From Gemmatimonadota bacterium (lineage in GTDB: Bacteria > Gemmatimonadota > Gemmatimonadetes > Longimicrobiales > Gaopeijiaceae), in the NCBI GenBank assembly GCA_007125845.1, contig SLCK01000049.1, forward strand, positions 1-36,099: a stretch of 36,099 bases of DNA, written 5' to 3'. This document shows, piece by piece, positions 1-7,684 of this stretch (position 1 is the first letter of the stretch; each line of letters starts with the position of its first letter). The position numbers and the translations under genes were made by a program. Below the pieces are notes generated by a model that was not told the DNA's origin, searched no databases, and saw only the letters and a program-made list of their open reading frames with translations.

Positions 1-54
1 GAACTCTTCCCACTTCCGCGTCTCCGGGGAGATGATGTCTTTGATCCAGCCCAT
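1..54 (-). CDS. narG: respiratory nitrate reductase alpha subunit, N-terminal 18 codons (runs off left edge)
   Basis: Only the first 18 codons are in the window and they read MGWIKDIISPETRKWEEF from an ATG at 54. A short lead of the form M-x-W-I-x-D-hydrophobic-x-S-P-x-x-R-x-W-E-E-F is what I know from NarG molybdopterin subunits, where it precedes the Y-R-x-R-W-Q-H-D segment. A modest GGAGCGGG ribosome binding site lies upstream. The gene follows a dihaem cytochrome c by about 100 bp on the same strand, which is the narC-narG order known from Thermus-type nar operons. The reaction would be nitrate to nitrite at the cytoplasmic face of the membrane complex. The call rests on 18 residues plus context, so it is a good guess and not proven. 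Confidence 0.6.
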   Translation of the reverse strand, partial: MGWIKDIISPETRKWEEF

Positions 55-157
55 GGTCGTCCCGCTCCGCCTTGAGTGATCTGATCGTCCCTCTCCGTCC
101 GAGCCAGCGGGGACGAAGGGACGTCTCCTGCTTCCCGGTCGACTTGCCGTTCTCCGA

Positions 158-1033
158 TCAGGTTGACTTCACCTGCCGGTCGAACACGTCCTTGTAGAGG
201 GCCCCCCGGCGGCGCCCCCGCCAGGCGAAAGTGAAGAGGCCCATGAGAATCAATACGCCTCCCGCGCCGGTGCCCAGGAGCATGGGACCGTAGGCTACCG
301 CCGGGGGATCGCCCGGCTCCTGATCCACCCTCTGCAGAAAAGCGGTGAGGGCCTGGATCTCCTCGTCGGTGAGGCTTCGGCCTTCGTAGGCGCGTCGCAT
401 CACGGGGAAGGGGGCCGAGGCCATCATCCCGCTCAGTCCCGCAGCTCCCATGCGGGAATACGCGTCGGTCAGGTCGACGGAAAGGTTGCCGCCTCCCAGG
501 ACATCAGGGTGGTCCACGTTGTGGCAGGCATTGCAGCTCGGCCCCCGGTTCTCCAGCCGGGTACGTCCGTGGAACAGCGCCCCTCCCAATGCCACCTGCT
601 TTTCGGAGTACCTGGGGGCCTCCACCGGCTCATCTGGGGCGGCCGCGGGGTCCGGCGCCTCCGCCACATCGAGCTGTTCCAGGTACGCGAGAATCGATTC
701 GGCCTGGTCGCTGGTGATTCCGAGCGACGCCATGGCCATCCCGTACTCGTCGATGAGCTCCATCGTGACGGGATCGCCTTCCGCCACGAGTCGGCCGGGT
801 TCGACGATCTTGGCAAGGAGCCAGTCGTGCTCGCGACGCTCGTGAACGCCCTCCAGATCCGGTCCCAGGGCCCCCCGCGAACCGATGGCGTGACACGCGG
901 CGCAGTACGTCTGGTAGAGGTTCTGCCCCTGGGCGGCGTCCTGGGCTTCGGCGGCCTCTCCCCAGGTGATGCCGAGCAGCGCCGAGAAGAGAATCGCAGA
1001 GCTACTCCGCCGGATCTTCCACTGCGTGGCCAT
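158..1033 (-). CDS. membrane-anchored dihaem cytochrome c, NarC-like
   Basis: The 291-residue protein has a signal peptide (residues 1 to about 31, ending AEA). It carries two c-type haem motifs, CAACH at 44-48 and CNACH at 167-171, each in a separate cytochrome c domain joined by a Pro/Ala/Glu-rich linker (about 122-142). One C-terminal membrane helix (about 250-270) is followed by an Arg-rich cytoplasmic tail. This topology suits a periplasmic electron carrier tethered to the inner membrane. The start at 1033 is supported by AAGGAG seven bases upstream. It lies directly upstream of narG, so a role in electron transfer with the nitrate reductase complex, as for Thermus NarC, is likely. A NorC-like role is less likely because of the two haems. 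A 19-bp palindrome lies 126 bp upstream. Confidence 0.75.
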   Translation of the reverse strand: MATQWKIRRSSSAILFSALLGITWGEAAEAQDAAQGQNLYQTYCAACHAIGSRGALGPDLEGVHERREHDWLLAKIVEPGRLVAEGDPVTMELIDEYGMAMASLGITSDQAESILAYLEQLDVAEAPDPAAAPDEPVEAPRYSEKQVALGGALFHGRTRLENRGPSCNACHNVDHPDVLGGGNLSVDLTDAYSRMGAAGLSGMMASAPFPVMRRAYEGRSLTDEEIQALTAFLQRVDQEPGDPPAVAYGPMLLGTGAGGVLILMGLFTFAWRGRRRGALYKDVFDRQVKST

Positions 1034-1158
1034 CGCAGGACTCCTTCCAAGGCGTTTCGACGAGGGCGCAAAAGCTCGGGTGGCCCTTCGTTCCCGATGA
1101 CAGCTGCAGATTGCGCCTCGGGGGCTCGAGCGGACAGTCGGAGAATCCCTGATCGCTC

Positions 1159-1177
1159 TGTAGGGAATTTCCCTACA
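1159..1177. promoter_or_regulatory. palindromic operator, site 1 (narC-narG promoter)
   Basis: TGTAGGGAATTTCCCTACA is a perfect dyad with 9-bp arms around one central base. Near-identical copies occur at 7666-7684 before nirK and at 11978-11996 before the radical SAM operon. It lies 126 bp before the cytochrome start. The dyad has the size of a homodimer operator. It matches neither the Fnr/Dnr TTGAT-N4-ATCAA pattern nor the NarL 7-2-7 pattern, so the regulator is unknown. Confidence 0.7.
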
Positions 1178-1438
1178 CGAGGGCGTGTGTGGGATTCGGG
1201 GCGTTTCTCTGGGGGGCGGTGAGAATGGGGGCGTCTGGACCTTCTCGTGCCCGCAAGGAAGTGTTATGGATCAAGGACCTTCTAGTGTGGCGAATCGCTG
1301 ACTCACCACACTGGAGAAACCACCGAAGCGAGGGAGGGCGAATGGGCCATATCGAGCCCCTGGGTCGCGCGGCGATCCTAGACGGACATCGCGGAGCGCG
1401 ACCGGCCAGGTCGGGCACCGGGAGGGGCGGAGTCCGCC

Positions 1439-1546
1439 ATGTCGTCCGATCCGGTCCGGCTCCGCCTCAAGCGGATCGAAGCCGTCTTGGAGCTGCACAG
1501 TCTGCGCCTTGAGGATCAGGGGATCACTGTGAGCGCGACGGACTGA
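1439..1546 (+). CDS. possible 35-residue small protein
   Basis: An ATG at 1439 opens a 35-codon frame with a basic, Leu-rich stretch (RLRLKRIEAVLELHSLRL at residues 7-24) that could form an amphipathic helix. A purine-rich GGAGGGGCGGAG lies just upstream and the frame stops five bases before the convergent response regulator stop codon. No family is recognised, and in GC-rich DNA such a frame can arise by chance. I list it only because the ribosome binding site and helical composition are better than those of nearby frames. Confidence 0.15.
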   Translation: MSSDPVRLRLKRIEAVLELHSLRLEDQGITVSATD

Positions 1547-1551
1547 ACGGG

Positions 1552-2205
1552 TCAGAGCTCTCGGAGGAGTCCGACGTTGAGAGCGAACCGGACGAGCTCG
1601 GAGCGGTGGTTCAGTCCGAGCTTCTGCATGATGCGGGACCGATAGGTATCGACCGTCTTCGGGGAGATGAACAGCTTCTTTCCGATCTCCGTCGAGGAGA
1701 ATCCTTCCGCCGTGAGCGCGAGCACCTCTCGTTCCCGGGGGCTGAGCTCCGAGAGGCCGGGTGTGTTGTCCTCGCCTGCCTTGCGCACCTGCTTGAGGAG
1801 AAGGGTGGCCGCTTGCGATGGGAGGTAGATCTCGCCCCGTGCAACGGTGCGCACGGCGTCGATCAAGTCCCGGTCCGCGCTGGCCTTGGTGAGGTATCCG
1901 CTACCCCCTGCCTCCACCACAGGCACCAGGTACTCCTCTTCGGCGTGGACCGTGAGGACCAGCACCTGCGCACCGACCTCTAGCGCGGTCAGCCTGCGTG
2001 TCGCCTCGAGTCCGTTCATTCCGGGCATGGATAGATCCATCAAGACCAGATGCGGCCGAAGCTCGAGGGCCTTCTCGACTGCCTCTTCTCCGGATCCTGC
2101 CTCTCCCACCACCTCCATGCCCTCCTCGGCTTCCAGGAGCGCCTTCACTCCTGCCCGGAACATGGCGTGATCGTCGGCGAGGAGGATTCGAATCGGCGCG
2201 CTCAT
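1552..2205 (-). CDS. NarL/FixJ-family response regulator
   Basis: The 217-residue protein has an N-terminal receiver domain (about 5-120) with the acidic pair D11-D12, phosphoacceptor D57 in LVLMDLSMPG and a conserved Lys near 107. A C-terminal LuxR-type helix-turn-helix (about 150-210) carries LSPREREVLAL and the recognition region FISPKTVDTYRSRIMQKL. It is a DNA-binding transcription regulator activated by phosphorylation. The gene overlaps the upstream histidine kinase gene by 4 bp (ATGA), so the two are translated as a pair. Placement between narC-narG and the NO-response genes suggests control of nitrogen-oxide respiration, but the target is not shown by sequence. Confidence 0.85.
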   Translation of the reverse strand: MSAPIRILLADDHAMFRAGVKALLEAEEGMEVVGEAGSGEEAVEKALELRPHLVLMDLSMPGMNGLEATRRLTALEVGAQVLVLTVHAEEEYLVPVVEAGGSGYLTKASADRDLIDAVRTVARGEIYLPSQAATLLLKQVRKAGEDNTPGLSELSPREREVLALTAEGFSSTEIGKKLFISPKTVDTYRSRIMQKLGLNHRSELVRFALNVGLLREL

Positions 2206-3266
2206 GACGACACTTCCTTGCCCAGAGGCAACAATGCTCGAACCCGTGTGCCTCGCCCCGGCCGGGAATCGATCTCGAGCGATCCTCCGGCCAGTTGGGC
2301 CCGCTCTCTCATTCCCATGAGGCCCAACCCCGCTCCCGGATCCGACTCCACATCCAGGCGGAATCCGCAGCCGTCGTCTTCGATGACAATCGAAAGGAAC
2401 CGTCCCGATTCATCTCTGCCCATAGACATGCGGATGCGGTCCGCCCCGCTGTGTCGTACCGCGTTCGCCAGCGCCTCCTGGACGATCCGGTAGGCAACCA
2501 GATCCCCCCCTTCCTCGAGAGAAGGCTCGCTCGCCGTGAAGTCCATCTCCACTCGTCCCTCCGGATGGAACTCACGGACGTGGGAGCGGATGGCCGCTTC
2601 GAGTCCCACGTCCTCAAGCTCCGGTGGGCGCAGGCCTCTGGCGATGCGGCGGATGCCTTCGACCGTGTCGTGAAGGACATTGCGAAGTTCGGCCAGTTCC
2701 CCGGCCTCCCCCCCCCCGATCCCCTTCTTCATGAGCAATTTCAGGCGGATGACGACTGCTGCGATGGACTGGGCGGTTTCGTCGTGGAGCTCCCGGGCGA
2801 TTCGCCGGCGTTCGTCCTCCATGGCTGTGAGCGCGCCGGTACCGAAGTCCTTCAGGCGCCTTCGCTCCGTCAAGTCGCGGGCGATCGCTACCGTGTGCAG
2901 CCCATCAGGGGTGCGCAGGGGGCTGAGGGAGATCTCCACGTGGATCTGCGTTCCGTCCTTCCGGAGCGCAAAAAGCTCTCGTCCGATCCCCATCGGCCGG
3001 GGCCGCGGGTCCACGGCGTAGTCCTTCCGTTGGCCTCTGTGACGTTCCCGGACGGAATGGGGAACCAGAATCTCGACGCTTTTCCCTTCGAGGTCCCCCT
3101 TGCTGTAACCGAAGAGCCGTTCCGCCTCGTCATTCACCTCCTGGATGCGGCCCCGCTCGTCGATCACGAGTATCGCGTCGGGGGCGGCCTGGAACACGGT
3201 CCGGTAGAGGTCCGCGGTTGTGACGATTTCCTTGGTATCGGCCAATCCCTGCCCCGGTCTCTGCAT
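2202..3266 (-). CDS. soluble PAS-domain sensor histidine kinase, NarX/DegS type
   Basis: The 354-residue protein has one PAS domain (about 18-135) and then a HisKA_3 dimerisation domain with the phosphorylated H161 in ARELHDETAQ. A C-terminal HATPase domain follows, with NAVRHSGA (N box), EDDGCGF (G1) and GLGLMGMRERA (G2). No membrane segment is visible, so it senses a cytoplasmic signal. PAS domains can bind haem, flavin or Fe-S clusters, and nothing here shows which. It overlaps the NarL-type regulator by 4 bp. The ATG at 3266 lacks a strong ribosome binding site, so the exact start is less certain than the domain assignment. Confidence 0.85.
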   Translation of the reverse strand: MQRPGQGLADTKEIVTTADLYRTVFQAAPDAILVIDERGRIQEVNDEAERLFGYSKGDLEGKSVEILVPHSVRERHRGQRKDYAVDPRPRPMGIGRELFALRKDGTQIHVEISLSPLRTPDGLHTVAIARDLTERRRLKDFGTGALTAMEDERRRIARELHDETAQSIAAVVIRLKLLMKKGIGGGEAGELAELRNVLHDTVEGIRRIARGLRPPELEDVGLEAAIRSHVREFHPEGRVEMDFTASEPSLEEGGDLVAYRIVQEALANAVRHSGADRIRMSMGRDESGRFLSIVIEDDGCGFRLDVESDPGAGLGLMGMRERAQLAGGSLEIDSRPGRGTRVRALLPLGKEVSS

Positions 3267-3476
3267 AGATCATGTGGCGAGCTCTTCGGCGACCGCCCGG
3301 ATGCCCCGGGAAGCGCAACTTGCAACGAGCCCTCAAGCCCCGTGTCGGAGAACGCGGCTCACGTCCGAGAGGCAATTGTAGTCAGGGGAAGGGATCGGGC
3401 GCCAGGCGAGCGCGCCTGGGACGTGTCGTTTCCTCTCGTTCCGCTCCGGAGCCGAGTCCGGACCTTTCACGGTTGG

Positions 3477-4184
3477 CTAGAGGCCGTAGCAGCGATCCTC
3501 CAGCTTCGTTGAGCTCGGGATCCGTACCGATGCCCCCCGCTGCTCGATGAGGCCTTCTTCGCGGAGCGCCCGCAGAGCGCGAGCCACGCTCTCCCTCGTT
3601 GTGGCCAGGGATTCGGCCATCTGGGCCTGACTGACCGGAAGGATGAAGGTGTCAGAGACTTCGTCCGATGACTCCGCCGGGCCCTGGGCGTATTCGAGGA
3701 GAGTAAGGCCCACTCGGGCCGTCACGTCTCTCAGGGAGATCTTTTCGATGAGTCGTACCGCCTTTCGGAGGCGCCTGCCCAACTCCAGGATCACTGCGTG
3801 GGCGATCTCCGGCTCGGCTCTATATGCGGCCTGGAATTCCGCGCGAGGAAGGAAGAGGAGCTCGGAGTCCTCCTCGGCCCGGGCGTGAGCCGGATAAGGA
3901 CCGCCGTCGAAGAGGGGCACCTCCGCCAGGGTATCCCCGGGCCCCTGGTCGTGGATCACCTGCTCCTTTCCCTCGGCGTTCGCACGGTAGACCCGAACTC
4001 GCCCTTTCACGACGACGAAAAGGCCCTCGCACGGATCCCCCTTCCGGAAGACCAACCTGGACTGTGGCACCTTCCGAATCACCGTCCGATCGGCGATCGG
4101 CGCCAGGACCTCCTCGCGGACCTGCGAGAAGAGGGAAAGGCTTCGGAGGAGGTCCTGCGCCGGTTGGGGCCCGCGTTCGCTCAT
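3477..4184 (-). CDS. Crp/Fnr-family transcription regulator
   Basis: The 235-residue protein has an N-terminal cyclic-nucleotide-binding fold (about 15-130), a long dimerisation helix (about 125-158) and a C-terminal winged helix. The helix-turn-helix is at about 184-203 (VSQAQMAESLATTRESVARAL), with the Arg-Glu-Ser-x-x-Arg recognition pattern of the family. Only two cysteines exist (C52 and C232), so there is no Fnr-type 4Fe-4S ligand set. That leaves a haem- or NO-responsive Dnr/NnrR-like role or another ligand. It overlaps the ric gene by 4 bp at its 5' end, so it is co-transcribed with an NO-stress protein. Its role in nitrogen-oxide control is inferred from that linkage. Confidence 0.85.
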   Translation of the reverse strand: MSERGPQPAQDLLRSLSLFSQVREEVLAPIADRTVIRKVPQSRLVFRKGDPCEGLFVVVKGRVRVYRANAEGKEQVIHDQGPGDTLAEVPLFDGGPYPAHARAEEDSELLFLPRAEFQAAYRAEPEIAHAVILELGRRLRKAVRLIEKISLRDVTARVGLTLLEYAQGPAESSDEVSDTFILPVSQAQMAESLATTRESVARALRALREEGLIEQRGASVRIPSSTKLEDRCYGL

Positions 4185-4891
4185 GCCGTGGGTCTGGACT
4201 CTTGGGACGCAGGAAAGAGGATGTTGTTCTCGAGATGGACGTGTCGGTGGAGGTCGCCCTCGAGCTCCTCGAGCTTGGCGTACATGGCCCGCCAGGTGTT
4301 ACAGGCGCCGGGCGGAGGCGTGAAGTCGTCGGTGAGTCGTCGAATCTCCTCCATGATCCCCCCGGCCTCCTCGTGCTCCTCCTCCATCTGGGCGAACGCC
4401 TCGGCGGTGACCTTCCCGGACCGAATTGCGGGGAAGACCTCCTCCTCTTCGGCCTTCATGTGAGCCTCCATTTCCCGAGCCAGGTCGCGCACCTTCTCGT
4501 CAACCTCCACGAGGTACGGGTTCCTCTCCCCGTGCACCCGGGCGACCTTTTCGGCGAAGGCCTGCACCACTGGGAGAGTCTCGCGACAGTAAGTGTGGTG
4601 CACGTTCACGATGTAGTCGGCCAGGAAGGCCGGTGCCCAGCGGCGCGGGTCGGGCATGCGATCGTCGCCGCGCGGGAGATCGGCGGCGGTGAGCGCCTCC
4701 TCGAGCTCTTGCACCGACACGCCCTTCCGGGTGCAGGCTTCCTCCACCGTTCGACGTCCACCACAGCAAAAGTCGATCCCGAACTGCTTGAACACCGCTC
4801 CCCGGCGGTAGTCTTCAGCGACCACGTCTCCGACTGGCCGGTGTCTCAGGTCGGTGCTCGCGTCTCTCTGGAACTGTGACATGGAACCCAT
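4181..4891 (-). CDS. ric: iron-sulfur cluster repair di-iron protein (RIC/ScdA/YtfE)
   Basis: The 236-residue protein has an N-terminal ScdA_N domain with the signature FGIDFCCGG (C42, C43). The four-helix hemerythrin-like domain carries the histidines expected for a di-iron site, including H98/H99, H144 in EAHMKAEEEEVFP, H173 in EEEHEEAG and H216/H219 in HRHVHLENNILFP. RIC proteins repair Fe-S clusters damaged by nitric oxide or oxidants in the cytoplasm. The start at 4891 has GAGGAG seven bases upstream. It is followed by the overlapping Crp/Fnr gene and preceded by the haem-copper-oxidase-like gene 22 bp away, forming an NO-response unit beside nirK. Confidence 0.9.
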   Translation of the reverse strand: MGSMSQFQRDASTDLRHRPVGDVVAEDYRRGAVFKQFGIDFCCGGRRTVEEACTRKGVSVQELEEALTAADLPRGDDRMPDPRRWAPAFLADYIVNVHHTYCRETLPVVQAFAEKVARVHGERNPYLVEVDEKVRDLAREMEAHMKAEEEEVFPAIRSGKVTAEAFAQMEEEHEEAGGIMEEIRRLTDDFTPPPGACNTWRAMYAKLEELEGDLHRHVHLENNILFPASQESRPTA

Positions 4892-4913
4892 GGTGTCTCC
4901 TCGACGTCGGGTG

Positions 4914-6227
4914 TCAATTGCCCGGTGCAGGGTCGGTTCCCCCGCTCGGAATGGAAATCTCGCCTTTCTCGCGCGCCGTGTCTGTGATGCAGGTCACACC
5001 TCTTCCGGCCCTCTCCGAGGCGGCGAGCGGAAGGAGTACGGCTCCCGCGAGTGCGAGCGCGCCTGTGCCGGACAGCAGCTCCTGGAGCGGCAAGTGGATC
5101 GGCCGGCCCAGCAGCTGCACGAGCCCGGCTCCAAGCAGCACGCAGATCATCGACCAGCTTCCGCCCAGGAACGCCCAGACGGCGAAGCGCGGAGCCCGGC
5201 GGTAATGGAGCAGCACGAGCACCGCGCTCACCAGCGCCAGGAGCTGCAGGTGGACGAATCCGATGAACAGGTCGCGCGTCTGGAAGACCAGTGAAGAGAC
5301 CGGAGGGGCAGTGCCCACGACCATGAATACCCCGCAGAGGAGGAATGCCGCGGCCGCCGAGGCCAGGAGGGGATCCGGCGACGCGGAATCCGATTCCCCC
5401 TTCCAGGTGGCCAGTCCGGTCCCGAGGAGCGTCAGCCCCACGACGATCAACCCTCCCCCGAAGAGAAGTGCGCCCGCCCAACCCACCCACGCTCCGAGAG
5501 GAATTTCCGTCCACGCCATGAGGGGTGGAACGGTCGTGGGAAGGACCCCCAGAGCCATTGCCTCCCGTACTTTGCGGCCCAGGTGCAGGAGCCCTGCCTG
5601 TAAGAGCAGACCTATGACCGCGAAGGTGAGCCAACCGTTGAAGAGAAGGGTGAGGTAGTATCCCACCCACGCATCCACCCACCCCTGTCCCATCCGGCCG
5701 CCGAGGGCCAGGAGAAAGGGCCCTAGCATCGCCGCAACGAACCACAGCATCGACAGGTCCAGCCACGGTCGCGCGCTTTCGTCCATCGACCCTCGCCGGC
5801 GCCGGACATAGAGCCCGACGAGGGCCAACGAGACGCAGACGTGCAGCATAGACAGGAGGATCGACCAGAAGGCGTATCCCTGCATGAGAAAGGCGCCGAA
5901 CAGGAGGAAGACAAGAGCCAGGAACGAGCCTTCGGCCGCCAATCGCCCCGATCCCGGGCCGGGCGCTTCGCGGGTGGGGCGCGACCCCGCGAACACCAGC
6001 GCGAAGACGCCGATGAAGGCCCAGCCGAGGAGCGCGAGGTGGGAGTGTGCGTGAATGAGGAACCGGGTGTCGAAGAGCGGGGGCAGGCGACCGGTCCACT
6101 GGACTCTCAGGAAGACGCCGCTCGCCAGGGTGACCACCAGGCAACTCCAGGCCGCCAGGCTCCAACGGCGCGGAACCCCTTCGGGCGCACCAGGAGGAGC
6201 GAAGCGTTCGGAAGAGGCACCAGCCAT
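4914..6227 (-). CDS. haem-copper oxidase subunit I-like integral membrane protein
   Basis: The 437-residue protein is almost entirely transmembrane, with about twelve helices. The second helix carries a triple-His motif, HAHSHLALLGW (H59, H61, H63), and a later segment reads YYLTLLFNGWLTFAVIG. These resemble proteins annotated as cytochrome c oxidase subunit I-like in Bacteroidota and relatives, often near NO genes. I do not see the His-His pair and helix-6 His expected for a Cu-B centre, so oxidase or NO reductase activity is doubtful; a haem-binding NO-related role similar in idea to NnrS is possible. The reading frame is open further upstream. The ATG at 6227 is chosen because residues before it look non-coding, but its ribosome binding site is weak. 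Confidence 0.6.
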   Translation of the reverse strand: MAGASSERFAPPGAPEGVPRRWSLAAWSCLVVTLASGVFLRVQWTGRLPPLFDTRFLIHAHSHLALLGWAFIGVFALVFAGSRPTREAPGPGSGRLAAEGSFLALVFLLFGAFLMQGYAFWSILLSMLHVCVSLALVGLYVRRRRGSMDESARPWLDLSMLWFVAAMLGPFLLALGGRMGQGWVDAWVGYYLTLLFNGWLTFAVIGLLLQAGLLHLGRKVREAMALGVLPTTVPPLMAWTEIPLGAWVGWAGALLFGGGLIVVGLTLLGTGLATWKGESDSASPDPLLASAAAAFLLCGVFMVVGTAPPVSSLVFQTRDLFIGFVHLQLLALVSAVLVLLHYRRAPRFAVWAFLGGSWSMICVLLGAGLVQLLGRPIHLPLQELLSGTGALALAGAVLLPLAASERAGRGVTCITDTAREKGEISIPSGGTDPAPGN

Positions 6228-6339
6228 GGCAGCGGATCCGGGGGCATGGGTGCATCCAACCGGACATGGTCCAGGCAAACGCACAAGTGGAACGGACTCC
6301 GGCAAACGGAATGCTCCCCCCGGGCGGGCGGGTTCACTC

Positions 6340-6378
6340 GGCAACGCTCGAAGCCGGTCGTGCGCCTCGAGCGTTGCC
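6340..6378. terminator. strong hairpin after nirK
   Basis: GGCAACGCTCGA (6340-6351) and TCGAGCGTTGCC (6367-6378) are perfect 12-bp complements around a 15-base loop. They lie in the 187-bp gap downstream of nirK and upstream of the oxidase-like gene. No T-run follows on the minus strand, so this is not a classical intrinsic terminator. It may act as a Rho-assisted terminator, an mRNA 3'-end stabiliser or a processing site. Confidence 0.5.
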
Positions 6379-6414
6379 GCTGCCCTGGCCCGGGGGGATA
6401 CCGGGGACTGCGGA

Positions 6415-7509
6415 CTAGTGGCCTTCCATCTCCATCCAGGTTTCAGGGTTGAAGATCGCGAGGTTGTCCGGACCCTCCACTTCGATGAATCCAGCCGCGC
6501 CCTTGTCGAAGGCTCGGAAGAGCGAGTGATCCACCATGATGTAGCGCCCCGGTACGTCGAACCGGAATTCCGCAATGGCCGCGCCCCCGGCCGGAATCAA
6601 GGTCGTCTGCACGTTGTGGTTCGGTGTGCTGCCGCCTTCGGTGTACACGTTGTCGAAGATCTCACCGATGACGTGGAAGGAGGAGACGAGGTTCGGACCT
6701 CCGTTACCGACGTAGAGTCGGACGCTGTCTCCCACCCGCGCCCTCAGGGCGTTCTCTCCGGCCAGCGCCCCCACCGAGCCGTTGAAGACCACGTAGTCCG
6801 GCCGCTCGTCGAGGGCTTTTTCGTAGCTGAAGGGCTGGAAGCCGCGCTCCCCGTGACTCCCCTCTGTGTAGAACTCGCCCTGCATCACGTAGAATTCCTG
6901 GTCGACGGCGGGCAGGCCCTCCTTGGGCTCTACGAGGATGAGGCCGTACATGCCGTTGGCCACGTGCTCGCCCACGGACGGGACGGCGCAGTGGTAGACG
7001 TAGAGCCCGGGGTTCAGCGCCCGGAACTCGAACACGGTCTCCCCGCCTGGATTCGTCCACGACGCTGACGCTCCCCCGCCCGGACCCGTCACGGCGTGGA
7101 GGTCGATGTTGTGCGGTACGACGCTCGACTCATGGTTGTGCAGCCGCATCTCGACGACATCACCTTCCCGGATCCGAATGAAGTTTCCGGGAACGTTCCC
7201 GCCGTAGGTCCAGAAGTTGTATTCGACCCCGTCTGCGAGCGGCTTCGTGATCTCGATGGTCTCCAGCTCCACGATCACCCGAGTTGCGAAGTCCCGGTCG
7301 ATGGCCGGCGGGACTTCCGGTGCCTCCGTGAGGACGGCGTACTCTTCACCACGCACTTCCTCCAGGACGATTTCGGGAATCGGAGCGGAAAAGGGGGCGC
7401 TCGCGACCGTGGTCGAGCTGAATGCTCCCGTCGTCACGAGGAGGCCCAGCACGATTCCCGCTCCCAGAATCACGGACAGGTTCAGGATGTTCTTATCCTT
7501 CCGGCTCAT
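6415..7509 (-). CDS. nirK: copper-containing nitrite reductase (NO-forming)
   Basis: NirK reduces nitrite to nitric oxide in the periplasm. The 364-residue protein has an N-terminal hydrophobic leader (about 8-30) and two cupredoxin domains. By comparison with known NirK, the type 1 copper ligands are H133, C174, H182 and M187, and the type 2 ligands are H138, H173 and H328. The active-site pair is D136 and H279. All are present in [32 protein letters not shown] and VDHSLFRAF, so the enzyme should be active. It has its own promoter region with a copy of the 19-bp palindrome 157 bp upstream. Its product NO explains the nearby ric and Crp/Fnr genes, and its copper need fits the copper operon 5 kb away. 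Confidence 0.95.
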   Translation of the reverse strand: MSRKDKNILNLSVILGAGIVLGLLVTTGAFSSTTVASAPFSAPIPEIVLEEVRGEEYAVLTEAPEVPPAIDRDFATRVIVELETIEITKPLADGVEYNFWTYGGNVPGNFIRIREGDVVEMRLHNHESSVVPHNIDLHAVTGPGGGASASWTNPGGETVFEFRALNPGLYVYHCAVPSVGEHVANGMYGLILVEPKEGLPAVDQEFYVMQGEFYTEGSHGERGFQPFSYEKALDERPDYVVFNGSVGALAGENALRARVGDSVRLYVGNGGPNLVSSFHVIGEIFDNVYTEGGSTPNHNVQTTLIPAGGAAIAEFRFDVPGRYIMVDHSLFRAFDKGAAGFIEVEGPDNLAIFNPETWMEMEGH

Positions 7510-7665
7510 CGGTAAACTCCTTGCTTGGAATCAGTCTCGACACATCACGCAGAGATCGCCGGAAGAAGTCCCCGAACGAGCGGCGCACATTGAAACTGTC
7601 CACAGCAATCGTTTTCCGATGTCGGGCTACAGCCCTTCTATCCTGTACTGGAACGCCCCCTGGTT

Positions 7666-7684
7666 TGTGGGAGAATTCCCTACC
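7666..7684. promoter_or_regulatory. palindromic operator, site 2 (nirK promoter)
   Basis: TGTGGGAGAATTCCCTACC matches sites 1 and 3. The right half AATTCCCTAC is identical to site 3, while the left half is degenerate. It lies 157 bp before the nirK start and overlaps the stop codon of the upstream flavoprotein gene. The weaker dyad may mean lower affinity. Confidence 0.6.

Larger units (their letters stand above)
1034..1551. other. 518-bp intergenic region with operator
   Basis: This gap separates the start of the NarC-like gene from the end of the response regulator gene. It contains the 19-bp palindrome listed separately, which probably belongs to the narC-narG promoter. The right part has a possible 35-codon plus-strand reading frame, also listed separately. 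Other open frames here look like GC-rich background and I see no conserved domain in them. Confidence 0.6.

Noticed and set aside
1159..1177. The 19-bp palindrome as a NarL or Fnr box
   Set aside because: NarL 7-2-7 sites have TAC at the left end and GTA at the right end, the reverse of this dyad. Fnr/Crp sites need TTGAT or TGTGA half-sites, which are absent.
2295..3512. A 405-codon plus-strand open frame opposite the histidine kinase
   Set aside because: The minus-strand frame has all kinase motifs and a 4-bp overlap with its response regulator; the plus frame is a shadow.
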